Assembly: GCF_022489065.1 (NCBI RefSeq)
Contig: NZ_JAKVTW010000008.1
Location: 1-64,000 of the forward strand
DNA from: Vreelandella neptunia
GTDB lineage: Bacteria > Pseudomonadota > Gammaproteobacteria > Pseudomonadales > Halomonadaceae
Direction: 5' to 3'
DNA: 64,000 bases
Shown: piece after piece, positions 9,773 through 18,753 of the stretch
How the letters are laid out: every line of letters starts with the position of its first letter
How positions within the stretch are numbered: the stretch's first letter is position 1
The notes under the pieces: generated by a model
What the model saw: the letters and a program-made list of their open reading frames with translations, nothing else
Told to the model about the DNA's origin: nothing
Database searches by the model: none
Translations under genes and position numbers: made by a program

Positions 9773-10186
9773 TTAAACAGCCTTATGAAGGGGCAACCAA
9801 AGCCGCAGGCGACGACGAATTTCTAGTAACGCTTGCTCATATGCATCTGACTTGCCGATTAGGCGAGGATCACGAATATCCCAGAACAACACTTCCCCCG
9901 CCTGACCTTGCCAATCCCTGCAGGCTTGCTGCGCCTTATCACACAGCACTATGACAAAATCAAACGTCTCGCTCTCAAACTCATCCAACGATTTGCTGCG
10001 CAAGCCTTCAGTGGGAAGCCCTTGTTTGCGCAACGCCTCAAGCGTCAGTGCATGTGGTTCATCGGGCTCAGAACCCGCACTAAATGCGTCAAAACGATCA
10101 TCTGCCATATGGCGAAGCAGCGCCTCCCCCATTAACGACCGTGCAGAATTGGCATTGCAGAGAAACAACACGCGACGCTTAGACAT
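9773..10186 (-). CDS. arsC: Arsenate reductase, low-molecular-weight phosphatase type
   Basis: A 137-residue protein of the LMW-phosphatase/thioredoxin-linked ArsC fold, which reduces arsenate to arsenite. Seen: the N-terminal catalytic loop CNANSARS (Cys-X5-Arg) right after a hydrophobic strand VLFLCN, and DIRDPR toward the C-terminus. ATG 10186 (MSKRRVLF) is taken as the start, with AGAGG ten bases upstream. It is divergent from arsH across a short gap that holds an operator-like palindrome. A phosphotyrosine phosphatase role is possible from fold alone, but the context favours arsenate. Confidence 0.85.
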   Translation of the reverse strand: MSKRRVLFLCNANSARSLMGEALLRHMADDRFDAFSAGSEPDEPHALTLEALRKQGLPTEGLRSKSLDEFESETFDFVIVLCDKAQQACRDWQGQAGEVLFWDIRDPRLIGKSDAYEQALLEIRRRLRLWLPLHKAV

Positions 10187-10273
10187 AAATAAATAGCCTC
10201 TAATGTAATTAACAGCTACCACTTTACGCGGGGTTCATGACGGCAATATTGCAGCCTGAAGGCGACGCTAGAA

Positions 10274-10293
10274 ATATACGGAAAAACGTATAT
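10274..10293. promoter_or_regulatory. Candidate ArsR-type operator between arsC and arsH
   Basis: An inverted repeat ATATACG-N6-CGTATAT in the 149-base divergent gap, placed where it could control both arsC and arsH-acr3. A closely similar palindrome precedes the GAPDH/arsJ operon at 16616-16637. AT-rich imperfect palindromes of this kind are typical ArsR/SmtB sites. No arsR gene lies in the window. Confidence 0.6.
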
Positions 10294-10335
10294 CATGGAG
10301 TAACTAATCTAAAACGCTCTAAACAGGTAGCCATC

Positions 10336-11073
10336 ATGTCGCCGCTAAACAACCTACCCAACCTAGCTGATTTACCCAACATCGATACCGCGCTTTTTGA
10401 GCGGCCTAGCATTGAGCGCCTGGGCATTCCACAAAGCGCCGAGCATGCACCTAAAATATTGTTGTTATACGGCTCTTTGCGCGAACGCTCGTTTAGTCGT
10501 TTGACCGTTGAGGAAGCCGCACGCCTACTGACCGCCATGGGCGCAGAAACGAAAATTTTTGACCCTAAAGGATTGCCGTTACCGGATGCTGAAGATGCCA
10601 GCCACCCTAAAGTGGATGAGCTACGCACCTTAGCCCAATGGGCCGAAGGGATGGTGTGGTGCTCACCAGAACGTCATGGCGCAATGACCGGCATCATGAA
10701 AGCGTAAATAGATTGGATCCCGCTTTCGCTAGGTGGCGTGCGCCCTACCCAAGGCAAGACATTGGCAATCATGCAAGTATGTGGCGGCTCGCAGTCCTTC
10801 AATACGGTTAATCAGCTGCGCATTCTTGGGCGCTGGTTGCGCATGCTGACAATTCCCAATCAATCGTCAGTGCCGAAAGCCTTTATGGAATTTGACGAAA
10901 ACGACCGAATGAAACCCTCTCCTTTCTATGACCGTATCGTGGATGTCATGGAGGAGTTGGTGAAATTTACGCTGTTGGTGCGCGAACGCAGCGACCTGCT
11001 CACGGATCGCTATTCAGAACGCAAAGAGAGCGCTGAAGACGTTTCCAAACGGGTTAATCAACGCGCTATTTAA
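10336..11073 (+). pseudogene. arsH: arsH, NADPH-dependent flavoprotein, interrupted by an in-frame stop
   Basis: ArsH is a flavodoxin-fold FMN oxidoreductase that detoxifies trivalent organoarsenicals. The first part is intact: start [15 protein letters not shown], then [15 protein letters not shown] and [14 protein letters not shown]. Codon 124 at 10705-10707 is TAA. In the same frame the family sequence resumes at once (IDWIPLS, then [20 protein letters not shown], then DRYSERKE) to a stop at 11073. Family members usually have KAQIDWIPLS here, so a single C-to-T change from CAA explains the stop. No frameshift is seen and the downstream half is not decayed. This fits a recent nonsense mutation or a sequencing error. 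A GTG at 10738 could restart a partial product. Confidence 0.9.
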
Positions 11074-11086
11074 AAAGGATCTTCAC

Positions 11087-12163
11087 ATGTCAGCATTGGA
11101 CGATCACGCTTCACCCTCTACCTCAGAAGGAATGGGTAACTTCGAGCGCTACCTCTCGCTTTGGGTGGCACTGGCCATTGTGGCTGGCATCTTACTGGGA
11201 CAATTTATACCAGCGGTACCGGAAACACTTTCGCGCTTTGAAGTGGCACAGGTATCGATTCCGGTAGCCGTGCTTATCTGGGCGATGATTTTTCCTATGA
11301 TGGCGCAAATTGACTTCACCTCACTGCTGGGCGTAAGGCGCCAGCCTAAAGGTTTGATTATTACCACGACGGTTAATTGGCTGATCAAACCCTTCACGAT
11401 GTTCGCCATTGCCTGGCTCTTCCTAATGGTGATCTTTCGGCCCTTTATCCCCGCCGAGGTAGCCAGCCAATATCTAGCGGGCGCTATTCTGCTGGGTGCA
11501 GCGCCGTGCACCGCCATGGTGTTCGTGTGGAGCTATTTAACCCGTGGGGATGCCGCTTACACCCTGGTACAAGTGGCGCTTAATGATCTGATCATGCTGT
11601 TCGCATTTGCCCCCATTGTGGTCTTCCTACTGGGCATCTCCAATATTCAAGTCCCCTGGGACACTGTCGCCCTGTCAGTGGTGCTGTATATTGTGATTCC
11701 GCTGGCGGCAGGCTATATAACGCGCCAAACCCTGATCAAAAAGCGTGGCGCAGAATGGTACGACAACGTCTTTATGAAGCGCGTGGGCCCAATTACCCCG
11801 ATTGGCTTGATCATCACCTTAGTGCTGCTGTTTGCCTTTCAAGGCGAGGTTATTCTCAATAATCCGCTGCATATCGTATTGATCGCGATTCCGCTGATTA
11901 TTCAAACGTTTTTGATTTTCTTTATTGCCTATGGCTGGGCTAAAGCCTGGAAGTTGCCACACAACATTGCCGCACCTGGGGCGATGATTGGTGCAAGTAA
12001 TTTCTTTGAGCTGGCAGTGGCAGCCGCCATTGCGCTATTTGGCTTACAGTCGGGGGCGGCGCTGGCCACGGTTGTCGGCGTATTGGTCGAAGTGCCATTG
12101 ATGTTGGCGCTGGTAAGAATTGCAAATAAGACCCGCCACCATTTTCCAGCAGACGCATATTAA
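11087..12163 (+). CDS. acr3: ACR3-family arsenite efflux permease
   Basis: A 358-residue, ten-helix membrane protein that exports arsenite using the proton motive force. Seen: LIWAMIFPMMAQIDF, the conserved cysteine segment AAPCTAMVFVWSYLTRGD and APGAMIGASNFFELAVAAA, all hallmarks of the ACR3 branch rather than ArsB. ATG 11087 is preceded by AAGGAT. It lies 13 bases after arsH and 15 before the FMN reductase, so it is part of a plus-strand ars operon. Expression probably depends on the arsH promoter with the palindrome at 10274. Confidence 0.95.
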   Translation: MSALDDHASPSTSEGMGNFERYLSLWVALAIVAGILLGQFIPAVPETLSRFEVAQVSIPVAVLIWAMIFPMMAQIDFTSLLGVRRQPKGLIITTTVNWLIKPFTMFAIAWLFLMVIFRPFIPAEVASQYLAGAILLGAAPCTAMVFVWSYLTRGDAAYTLVQVALNDLIMLFAFAPIVVFLLGISNIQVPWDTVALSVVLYIVIPLAAGYITRQTLIKKRGAEWYDNVFMKRVGPITPIGLIITLVLLFAFQGEVILNNPLHIVLIAIPLIIQTFLIFFIAYGWAKAWKLPHNIAAPGAMIGASNFFELAVAAAIALFGLQSGAALATVVGVLVEVPLMLALVRIANKTRHHFPADAY

Positions 12164-12178
12164 TCGGGAGTAAGCGCT

Positions 12179-12850
12179 ATGGCTCACTATTTGGTATTTC
12201 TCGGTTCAACCCGCACCTGCACGCCACCCTCACCCGCCCGACTCGGCGAGCGGGTGGCAAAAGCCTGCGAGCGTTTGCTGTCATCGTTGCCCAATACCAC
12301 GGCTGAGATTATTGACCCGCTATCGTTGTCGCTGGAAGCGCCTTTCAGGCCCCTCTTTGCTTATGCAAAAGCCGACGCACCGAATGATTTAGCTCAGCTT
12401 GCTGACAAAATCAGTGGCGCCGACGGTTATGTGATGGTTAGCCCCGAATACAATCATTCGATGAGCCCAGCGCTAAGCCATCTGCTTAACCACTTTGGCG
12501 CATCACTATTTGCGTTTAAGCCTAGCGCTATCGTGACCTATTCGATGGGCCAGTGGGGTGGCGTTCGCGCCGCCGTCGCAATGCGCTCGTTTCTTTCGGA
12601 GCTTGGTTGCCTACCCGTCTCCGCCATGGTGCACATACCCAAAGCGCAGGAAACGCTTACCGATGAAGGCCACTTTACTGAGGATCAGGAGCGCTGGGAA
12701 AGTTACTTTGGGCGAACGCTGGGCCAACTAATGTGGTGGGCAGAAGCCGCGGCGAGCTATAAAAATCACGTTGATCCCGCCCACGTGTCGCCCGCCTTTA
12801 AAACCGCTCCGTCACAGCGGAATGCGCCCGGGAGTGAAAGACGTGAGTAA
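12179..12850 (+). CDS. NADPH-dependent FMN reductase family protein
   Basis: A 223-residue flavodoxin-fold protein. Seen: an N-terminal FLGSTR motif that binds FMN phosphate, and DGYVMVSPEYNHSMSPALSH, the signature of the NADPH-dependent FMN reductase family (PF03358). It is distinct from ArsH although in the same superfamily. It is placed between acr3 and a small cysteine-rich gene with which it overlaps by 8 bases, so it belongs to the ars operon. Its role there is unknown; it may supply reduced flavin or partly replace the broken arsH, which is inference. Confidence 0.85.
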   Translation: MAHYLVFLGSTRTCTPPSPARLGERVAKACERLLSSLPNTTAEIIDPLSLSLEAPFRPLFAYAKADAPNDLAQLADKISGADGYVMVSPEYNHSMSPALSHLLNHFGASLFAFKPSAIVTYSMGQWGGVRAAVAMRSFLSELGCLPVSAMVHIPKAQETLTDEGHFTEDQERWESYFGRTLGQLMWWAEAAASYKNHVDPAHVSPAFKTAPSQRNAPGSERRE

Positions 12851-13145
12851 CAAGATGGGGCATGTCATCAATATCGACAGCAATGCGTTGGCATTTATTA
12901 AAGAGAGAGGAGGAACAACCACGGTTCACCTTTCAACAAGGCAAGAATGCTGCGGAGGAAGTGCCAGTGTTGCCGTAGCCCACGCATGTCATCCTGTGAA
13001 TCCGCAGCACTTTCATTGCTACAATCAAGACAACGTTACCATCTATATTTCCCCCGAACTTACCAATGAAAATTTACGCCTTGGGATTGATGGCTGGTGG
13101 AAATTACGTCGCTTATACATTGATGGTGCCCCCATAAAAGCTTAG
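12843..13145 (+). CDS. Small CC-motif protein, function unknown (CC/Se motif family-like)
   Basis: A 100-residue protein with a Cys-Cys pair at residues 36-37 (RQECCGGSASV) and further Cys and His at 47, 49, 50, 56, 58 and 59 (HACH, HFHCY). It resembles the small CC/Se-motif proteins in which some homologues carry selenocysteine; here the codons are TGC TGC. GTG 12843 was chosen because GGGAG lies eight bases upstream and it overlaps the previous stop; ATG 12855 is the alternative. The cysteines could bind arsenite or a metal, which is inference from context. Its stop overlaps the stop of the convergent MFS gene. Confidence 0.8.
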   Translation: MSNKMGHVINIDSNALAFIKERGGTTTVHLSTRQECCGGSASVAVAHACHPVNPQHFHCYNQDNVTIYISPELTNENLRLGIDGWWKLRRLYIDGAPIKA

Positions 13146-14317
13146 GCCGCTACCTTTTGATGGCCTTTGGAAACGCGAACACATAGCAGAGCAAGCGTTG
13201 CCAGTAGCATTAAGCCTGTTGTCAGCCAGAGAGCGCCAGCGCCTCGTTGCTCTATCAATAAGCCAAACAGCAAAGGTGCAAGAGCTTGCATCGCTCTGGC
13301 AGGGGCAATAATAATCCCTTGACGACGACCAAAACCTGTAGGCCCAAAGAGTGCTAACGGCAGAGTCCCGGATGCAATCGTCATCATGCCATTGCCAGCC
13401 CCATGCAGTAGCGCAAAGCCTGCGGCGGGCATACCAAATATTGCTAGCAGTGCGGCCCCTAATGGATGGAGCGTTGTTGCCACACGCGCCGCCACTAGCG
13501 GGTGCAAATGGCGTAACAAAGCAAACTCACCTAGCCGCGCAGCCACCTGGGCAGGGCCTACCAATGCAGCCGCGGCCACGGCAACTGAGAGTGATACACC
13601 GGTTTCTTGTAACAGCCTAGGAAGGTGAGCCGCCATCGCCGTTGACACAAACCACCCGGCTGCAAACACAAAAGCTAACAGCACCATGGCCACACGGGGC
13701 CGCTCAGGCGGTTGAACTGGATGCTCTTCTTTATCTTCTGCGTGGCTACTCTCCGCCTTTGGTAAAAGCGCGTTAAGCGGCAGCCCTATAAAGATATGCA
13801 GCATCGCCCAAGCGGCACAGGCCGCCCGCCAACCCCACTCATTCTCTATAAGTGCCGTTAGTGGCCAACCGATAGTGCTGGCAAACCCTGCCAATAGCGT
13901 CACACCAGTAATGGATGAACGAGCGCTGCGACCTAATAGCCGCCCCAAGGTGGCAAAGGCCGCATCGTATAAGCCCATCGCCATGCCTATGCCTGTGATT
14001 AGCCATGCGAGCATTAGAGTGGACACACCTTGAGACAGCGCCATTATGGCTAGGCCAAGAGCTATGACACCGTTAGAGGCCATCAACACGCCTCGCCCAC
14101 CGTGCATATCAATCCAACGGCCAACGCTGGGGCCCAGTATAGCGGTTAATAGCAAGGCTGCTGAGAACGCTGCAAACACCCAACTGGGTGGCATTCCTAA
14201 CTCACGGGTCATGGGCACCGCCAAGATAGCGGGTAAATAGTAGCTAGATGCCCAAGCCAGGGTTTGCGTACTCCCCAGCGTTAGCGTTAAACCAAAATTG
14301 GGCGAAGAGCGAATCAT
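13142..14317 (-). CDS. MFS transporter in the arsJ operon
   Basis: A 391-residue major facilitator with 12 predicted helices. Seen: the N-terminal TLAWASSYYLPAILAVPM and a loop GPSVGRWIDMHGGRG between helices 2 and 3. It follows arsJ with a 4-base ATGA overlap, so the two are translationally coupled. MFS carriers in ars clusters include ArsK-type exporters of trivalent arsenicals. That assignment is possible but is not proved by any motif here. Confidence 0.82.
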   Translation of the reverse strand: MIRSSPNFGLTLTLGSTQTLAWASSYYLPAILAVPMTRELGMPPSWVFAAFSAALLLTAILGPSVGRWIDMHGGRGVLMASNGVIALGLAIMALSQGVSTLMLAWLITGIGMAMGLYDAAFATLGRLLGRSARSSITGVTLLAGFASTIGWPLTALIENEWGWRAACAAWAMLHIFIGLPLNALLPKAESSHAEDKEEHPVQPPERPRVAMVLLAFVFAAGWFVSTAMAAHLPRLLQETGVSLSVAVAAAALVGPAQVAARLGEFALLRHLHPLVAARVATTLHPLGAALLAIFGMPAAGFALLHGAGNGMMTIASGTLPLALFGPTGFGRRQGIIIAPARAMQALAPLLFGLLIEQRGAGALWLTTGLMLLATLALLCVRVSKGHQKVAA

Positions 14318-15543
14318 GCGGTTTGTCTAGGTAGTGCCAGTGCCAGTGCCATTAATGAGCTTGCAGCGACTAAAGCCGCTGATACCCAAAGGCAGGCACT
14401 TAGACCGTAAGCCATATAGAGCCAGCCTGATAATAGCGTGCCGACTAAACGCCCCATGGCGTTGGCCATATAGTAAAAACCGACATCCATAGAGACGCCA
14501 TCGGCGCGGGCAAAGTGAACAATTAAATAGCTGTGCCAGCTGGAGTTAATCGCAAACAGTACCCCAAACGCGAGTAGCCCGACCACTAACCAACCTACTT
14601 GCGCTAACGGCAGCATCGCCAACAAAAAGGCCAGCACCGCCAACGCGGCAGCCCACCCGGCCGTCAGCACTCGTACATCGCCTTTGATCAATCGGGTCAG
14701 TTTGGGCGCTTGGGTTTGCACCCCGCCATAGCCGATCACCCACACCGCCAGTAGCCCGCCCACGGTCCAGTGCGTCCAGCCGTGCTGCTCGTATAAAAAT
14801 ACCGGCAGAGCTACGACAAACCACACATCCCGCGCCGCAAACAGACAAAAACGCGCGGCGGAAAGCACGTTTATCGCACGTGATTTTGAGAAGATTTCTG
14901 AGAATTTCGGCTTCACTTTCTGGCGGCCTAGATCTGCCTTGAGCCGGAATAGCGAAAGCAGCAGCACACCGCCAAGCATCACCGCCATCACAAACACAGC
15001 AGCCTGAAAGCCAATCAACGTCAACAGTAGCCCGCCGAAAAAAAAGCCCAGCCCCTTTAGCGCATTTTTAGAGCCGGTCAGCATCGCTACCCAGCGGTAA
15101 AGCGAGCTATTGGCGTTAGCGCTCTCTTTGGGCACCAGTACCTTAACGGCGCTTTTAGCGCTCATTTTATTAAGGTCTTTAGCAATGCCCGACAGCGCCT
15201 GAGCGGCCATTACCCAGGCAACGGTCAGCAGGCTAGCGGGCACCATCAGCATAGCGAGGGCAATAATTTGTAGCCCAAGCCCCACATTCATGGTGCGATT
15301 GAGCCCCAACCGCGCGCCCAACCAGCCGCCAACCAAGTTGGTCACTACACCAAAGGCTTCATAAAACAGAAACAGCATGGCGATGGCTAACGGCGAGTAG
15401 CCCAACTGGTGGAAGTGCATCACCACCAGCATGCGCAGCGCGCCATCGGTAATCGTAAACGCCCAGTAGTTGCCAGTAATCAACATGTACTGGCGCACTT
15501 CAAACGGGAGCGCCCTTATGCGTGCCAGCATTGGTTCAGCCAC
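14314..15543 (-). CDS. arsJ: ArsJ, organoarsenical MFS efflux permease
   Basis: A 409-residue major facilitator. The N-terminus [20 protein letters not shown] is characteristic of ArsJ, which exports 1-arseno-3-phosphoglycerate made by the partner GAPDH. That product breaks down outside the cell, giving net arsenate efflux. The gene overlaps the GAPDH stop by 8 bases when read from GTG 15543, which has AGGTGG just upstream; ATG 15531 is an alternative. The pair GAPDH-arsJ is the standard arrangement. Confidence 0.93.
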   Translation of the reverse strand: MAEPMLARIRALPFEVRQYMLITGNYWAFTITDGALRMLVVMHFHQLGYSPLAIAMLFLFYEAFGVVTNLVGGWLGARLGLNRTMNVGLGLQIIALAMLMVPASLLTVAWVMAAQALSGIAKDLNKMSAKSAVKVLVPKESANANSSLYRWVAMLTGSKNALKGLGFFFGGLLLTLIGFQAAVFVMAVMLGGVLLLSLFRLKADLGRQKVKPKFSEIFSKSRAINVLSAARFCLFAARDVWFVVALPVFLYEQHGWTHWTVGGLLAVWVIGYGGVQTQAPKLTRLIKGDVRVLTAGWAAALAVLAFLLAMLPLAQVGWLVVGLLAFGVLFAINSSWHSYLIVHFARADGVSMDVGFYYMANAMGRLVGTLLSGWLYMAYGLSACLWVSAALVAASSLMALALALPRQTA

Positions 15544-16567
15544 GAGCCACCTGCTTACGCCCGACTTTTAGCGCCAGCTCGGCGGTACGGTTGGCATACC
15601 CCCACTCATTGTCGTACCAGGCATAGAGTTTCAGCTGCGTGCCATTGACCACCATGGTCGAAAGCGCGTCAATAATGGAGCTGCGTGGATCGGTACGGTA
15701 ATCAATCGACACCAGTGGGCGCTCTTCATAGCCAAGAATACCCGCAAGCTCGCCATCCGCCGCGGCCTTCAGCGCAGCGTTCACCTCTTCCACGGTGACT
15801 GATCGCTCAAGTTCAAACACCATATCGGTCAGCGAAGCGTTGGCTAGCGGCACGCGAATCGCATGACCGTTTAGCTTGCCTTCCAGCTCGGGGAAAATGG
15901 CGGTAATCGCTTTTGCAGAACCGGTCGTGGTGGGGATTAAGCTCATGCCGCAGGCACGGGCGCGGCGAAGATCTTTATGCGGCGCGTCGAGAATCGTTTG
16001 GGTGTTGGTGATGTCGTGCACCGTGGTCATGGAGCCGTGGCGGATACCAAACGTTTCCTGGATCACTTTAACCACTGGCGCCAAGCAGTTAGTGGTACAG
16101 CTGGCGGCGGTGACAATCCGGTGCTGAGCGGGATCGTAAAGATGATCGTTAACCCCGAGCACCACATTAAGAACGCTTGGCTCTTTTACCGGTGCGCTGA
16201 CCACTACCCGCCCTACCCCTTGATCAAGGTATGCCTGCAGCTTTTCGGTGGTTTTCATTTTGCCCGAACACTCGATCACTACATCGCAGCCAGACCAGTC
16301 GCTGTCACCAATGGCTTTATTGGTACTGAACGCTATCGGTTTGCCATCAACAACAATACTACCTTCCTGGGCGGAGATGCCGTTACCAGGCGCCCAGTGG
16401 CCGTGCACCGAGTCAAACTCCAACAAGTGCGCAAAGATGGCCGCATCGCCGCCGGGGTCATTAACGCGGATAAGCTCGACATCACCCGCTGCAACGTCGT
16501 CCCAAAGAGCGCGCAGCGCCAACCGTCCAATACGGCCTAAGCCGTTGATACCGATACGTACTGGCAT
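15536..16567 (-). CDS. gapdh: ArsJ-associated glyceraldehyde-3-phosphate dehydrogenase
   Basis: A 343-residue GAPDH. Seen: the Rossmann motif [16 protein letters not shown], the catalytic cysteine in [10 protein letters not shown] and the C-terminal [11 protein letters not shown]. With arsenate instead of phosphate it forms 1-arseno-3-phosphoglycerate, the ArsJ substrate. The ATG at 16567 is supported by GGAGGAAA upstream; the longer frame start is rejected. It is the first gene of the minus-strand GAPDH-arsJ-MFS operon, with an ArsR-like palindrome upstream. A general glycolytic role cannot be excluded, but its position argues for the arsenate-specific one. Confidence 0.93.
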   Translation of the reverse strand: MPVRIGINGLGRIGRLALRALWDDVAAGDVELIRVNDPGGDAAIFAHLLEFDSVHGHWAPGNGISAQEGSIVVDGKPIAFSTNKAIGDSDWSGCDVVIECSGKMKTTEKLQAYLDQGVGRVVVSAPVKEPSVLNVVLGVNDHLYDPAQHRIVTAASCTTNCLAPVVKVIQETFGIRHGSMTTVHDITNTQTILDAPHKDLRRARACGMSLIPTTTGSAKAITAIFPELEGKLNGHAIRVPLANASLTDMVFELERSVTVEEVNAALKAAADGELAGILGYEERPLVSIDYRTDPRSSIIDALSTMVVNGTQLKLYAWYDNEWGYANRTAELALKVGRKQVARG

Positions 16568-16615
16568 AGTGAATTTCCTCCGCGAATAATTATCAAGCTT
16601 AGAGCATAACGCCAA

Positions 16616-16637
16616 TATATATGTTTTTACATATATA
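16616..16637. promoter_or_regulatory. Candidate ArsR-type operator of the GAPDH-arsJ operon
   Basis: A perfect inverted repeat with 9-base arms TATATATGT and ACATATATA around TTTT, about 50 bases upstream of the GAPDH start. It shares the ATATRYG-N6-CRYATAT pattern with the site at 10274-10293, suggesting one regulator for both operons. Confidence 0.65.
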
Positions 16638-16644
16638 CTGACTT

Positions 16645-16689
16645 AAAAAAATGCCCTATTTGGCAGGCCTGCCAGCATGGCAGGCCTGC
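16645..16689 (-). terminator. Hairpin after pstB, probable terminator of the pst operon
   Basis: A perfect 12-pair stem at 16663-16689 (GCAGGCCTGCCA / TGGCAGGCCTGC, 3-base loop). On the minus strand it is followed about ten bases later by seven T residues. It lies 15 bases past the pstB stop. The spacer before the T-run makes it less canonical. Confidence 0.6.
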
Positions 16690-16704
16690 ATGTCAAAATA
16701 ACGC

Positions 16705-17544
16705 TTAACCGTAACGACCAGAAATATAGTCTTCGGTTTTTTTCTTAGCGGGGGTTGAGAACATTACTTTGGTGTCGTTGTACTCAATGATTTCCCCCAG
16801 GTGGAAGAACGCCGTATAGTCAGCCACCCGCGCTGCCTGCTGCATATTGTGGGTCACGGTGATGATGGTGAACTCCTCCTTCAACTTGTCCATCAAGTCT
16901 TCGATGGTTGCCGTTGAAATCGGATCAAGCGCCGAGGTTGGCTCATCCATCAGGATCACATCAGGCTGTACCGCAATAGCGCGAGCGATACACAAGCGCT
17001 GCTGTTGGCCGCCTGATAGCGAGGTTCCGGGTTCTTGTAACTTATCTTTCACTTCGTTCCATAGGCCCGCACTGCGCAACGCTTTTTCAACCAGCTCATC
17101 CTGCTCGGCTTTACGGCTTACCAAATCGTGCATGCGTGGCGCGTAAGCCACATTTTCATAGATCGACTTCGGGAATGGGTTTGGCTTTTGGAATACCATT
17201 CCTACTCTGCGGCGTAGCGCTACTTCATCCATTTTGGGAGCATTGACGTCCCGCCCATCCATCTCAACCAACCCTTCGGTGCGCACGCTAGGAATCAGAT
17301 CGTTCATGCGATTGAGGCAGCGTAAGAAGGTCGATTTACCACAGCCGGAAGGGCCAATCAGCGCCGTCACATTTTTCTGGAACAGATCAATATTAAGGTC
17401 ATTTAACGCTTGGTTTTTGCCATACCACAGGTTCAAATCGCGAACCCGGATGCTCAAATCGTGGCAGGCCTGGTCATTACGCGTGTAGGGCTGCCCAACG
17501 GCGGGTTCATGCTGGTCGTTCACTACGGGGGCTTGGCTATTCAT
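16705..17544 (-). CDS. pstB: Phosphate ABC transporter ATP-binding protein PstB
   Basis: A 279-residue ATPase of the high-affinity phosphate importer. Seen: Walker [10 protein letters not shown], signature LSGGQQQR, Walker B and D-loop [12 protein letters not shown], and the PstB-typical C-terminus [16 protein letters not shown] 17544 gives AGAGG a normal eight-base spacing; ATG 17550 is too close to it. It is the last gene of pstSCAB. The operon lies directly upstream of the arsenate export genes. Confidence 0.96.
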   Translation of the reverse strand: MNSQAPVVNDQHEPAVGQPYTRNDQACHDLSIRVRDLNLWYGKNQALNDLNIDLFQKNVTALIGPSGCGKSTFLRCLNRMNDLIPSVRTEGLVEMDGRDVNAPKMDEVALRRRVGMVFQKPNPFPKSIYENVAYAPRMHDLVSRKAEQDELVEKALRSAGLWNEVKDKLQEPGTSLSGGQQQRLCIARAIAVQPDVILMDEPTSALDPISTATIEDLMDKLKEEFTIITVTHNMQQAARVADYTAFFHLGEIIEYNDTKVMFSTPAKKKTEDYISGRYG

Positions 17545-17568
17545 AGTCATGTCCTCTATCGCGCTGGC

Positions 17569-18735
17569 CTACCAGCGACGCTCAAATTTCTTACGTAACA
17601 CAACGGCGAAGGCGTTGAGTGAGATGAGTATGGTGAGTAGAACCAAAATACCGCCGGCTGTTTTCTCGACGAACGCCTGTTCAGGTTCACCCGACCACGT
17701 AAATATTTGCGCAGGCATAACGGTGGCTGCATTGGTAAATGAAGCGCCGACATCAGGGATAAAGGCCACCATACCGACAATTATTAACGGTGCGGTTTCC
17801 CCCATCGCCTGAGCAAGACCAATAATAGAGCCGGTCATAATGCCAGGCATGGCTAATGGCAGAACATGATCACGCACTACTTGCCAGTTCGAACAGCCAA
17901 CACCAAAGGCAGCGTGACGAATGGAATCCGGGACGCTGCGCAATGCCGTACGTGTTGAGATAATAATCACCGGTAGCGTCATTAAGGCCAGCGTCATACC
18001 ACCCGCTAATGGTGAAGAGCGCGGGACGCCAAAGAAGTTGATAAAGATTGCCAGACCCAGCAGACCAAACAGAATAGACGGAATCGCGGCTAGGTTATTA
18101 ATATTAATTTCAATCGCTTGGGTGATGCGGTTATCCGGCGCAAACTCTTCCAAATAAACCGCAGTCATCACCCCGATAGGGAACGAGATTAATAGCGTCA
18201 CGATCATGGTCATCACGGTGCCAACCACTGCCGAGAGAATACCTGCATTCTCAGCTATTTTTGAATCTCCGGATCCAAAAAAGGTGCTATTGAAGCGAAG
18301 GTCAACTTGGCCCGCTTCGACACGCTCATCCAGCGCTGCCTGTTCTTCTTCACTCAGACGGTGCCGGTGTCCCTTCAAATACTGGTCGACCTCACTGTTT
18401 GCCAACACCCACTGCGCTTCGCTGGTGCCAATCATCTCAGGATTGTTGCGCAATTCCATAGGAATCACTCGCACCACGGTACGACTGATTAAAGGTAGCA
18501 GCTCTTGATCAAACGCCTGCCGCCCATCGCTTTCCGCTTCTTCAGTGTAACTAATCTCGGTCTGGATATACGCCTGTTGAAAGGCTGGTAAGCCTTTGCT
18601 TAACATATCGGCAAAAAACAGAATCAGAAACAGGCCTGCTAAGCCTAACGAACCCATAGAGATCCATTTAAGGCGGGCAGACTTACGGTGACGCCGCTTT
18701 AGCTGCTGGCTGATTTCGTCAAAAGTATGGCTCAT
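17569..18735 (-). CDS. pstA: Phosphate ABC transporter permease PstA
   Basis: A 388-residue inner-membrane permease. The C-terminal two thirds carry the permease fold with the EAA-like loop SIRHAAFGVGCSNWQVVRDH and GLAQAMGETAPLIIVG. Compared with the roughly 300-residue E. coli protein it has an extra N-terminal part: one membrane helix at about 27-47 and a charged, probably periplasmic stretch to about 150. It lies between pstC and pstB with an 18-base gap to pstC. Confidence 0.94.
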   Translation of the reverse strand: MSHTFDEISQQLKRRHRKSARLKWISMGSLGLAGLFLILFFADMLSKGLPAFQQAYIQTEISYTEEAESDGRQAFDQELLPLISRTVVRVIPMELRNNPEMIGTSEAQWVLANSEVDQYLKGHRHRLSEEEQAALDERVEAGQVDLRFNSTFFGSGDSKIAENAGILSAVVGTVMTMIVTLLISFPIGVMTAVYLEEFAPDNRITQAIEININNLAAIPSILFGLLGLAIFINFFGVPRSSPLAGGMTLALMTLPVIIISTRTALRSVPDSIRHAAFGVGCSNWQVVRDHVLPLAMPGIMTGSIIGLAQAMGETAPLIIVGMVAFIPDVGASFTNAATVMPAQIFTWSGEPEQAFVEKTAGGILVLLTILISLNAFAVVLRKKFERRW

Positions 18736-18753
18736 CGAAACAGTTCCTCAGCG

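Noticed and set aside
9773..10186. Assignment of the LMW-phosphatase protein as a tyrosine phosphatase
   Set aside because: Possible from fold, but the divergent arsH-acr3 operon and shared operator make arsenate reductase the better reading.
10705..10707. Recoded stop (selenocysteine or similar) in arsH
   Set aside because: The stop is TAA, not TGA, and family members have glutamine there, so a nonsense mutation or error is simpler.
15977..16540. A 187-residue open frame on the plus strand across the GAPDH gene
   Set aside because: It lies wholly antisense to a clear GAPDH, has no ribosome site and no recognisable protein features.
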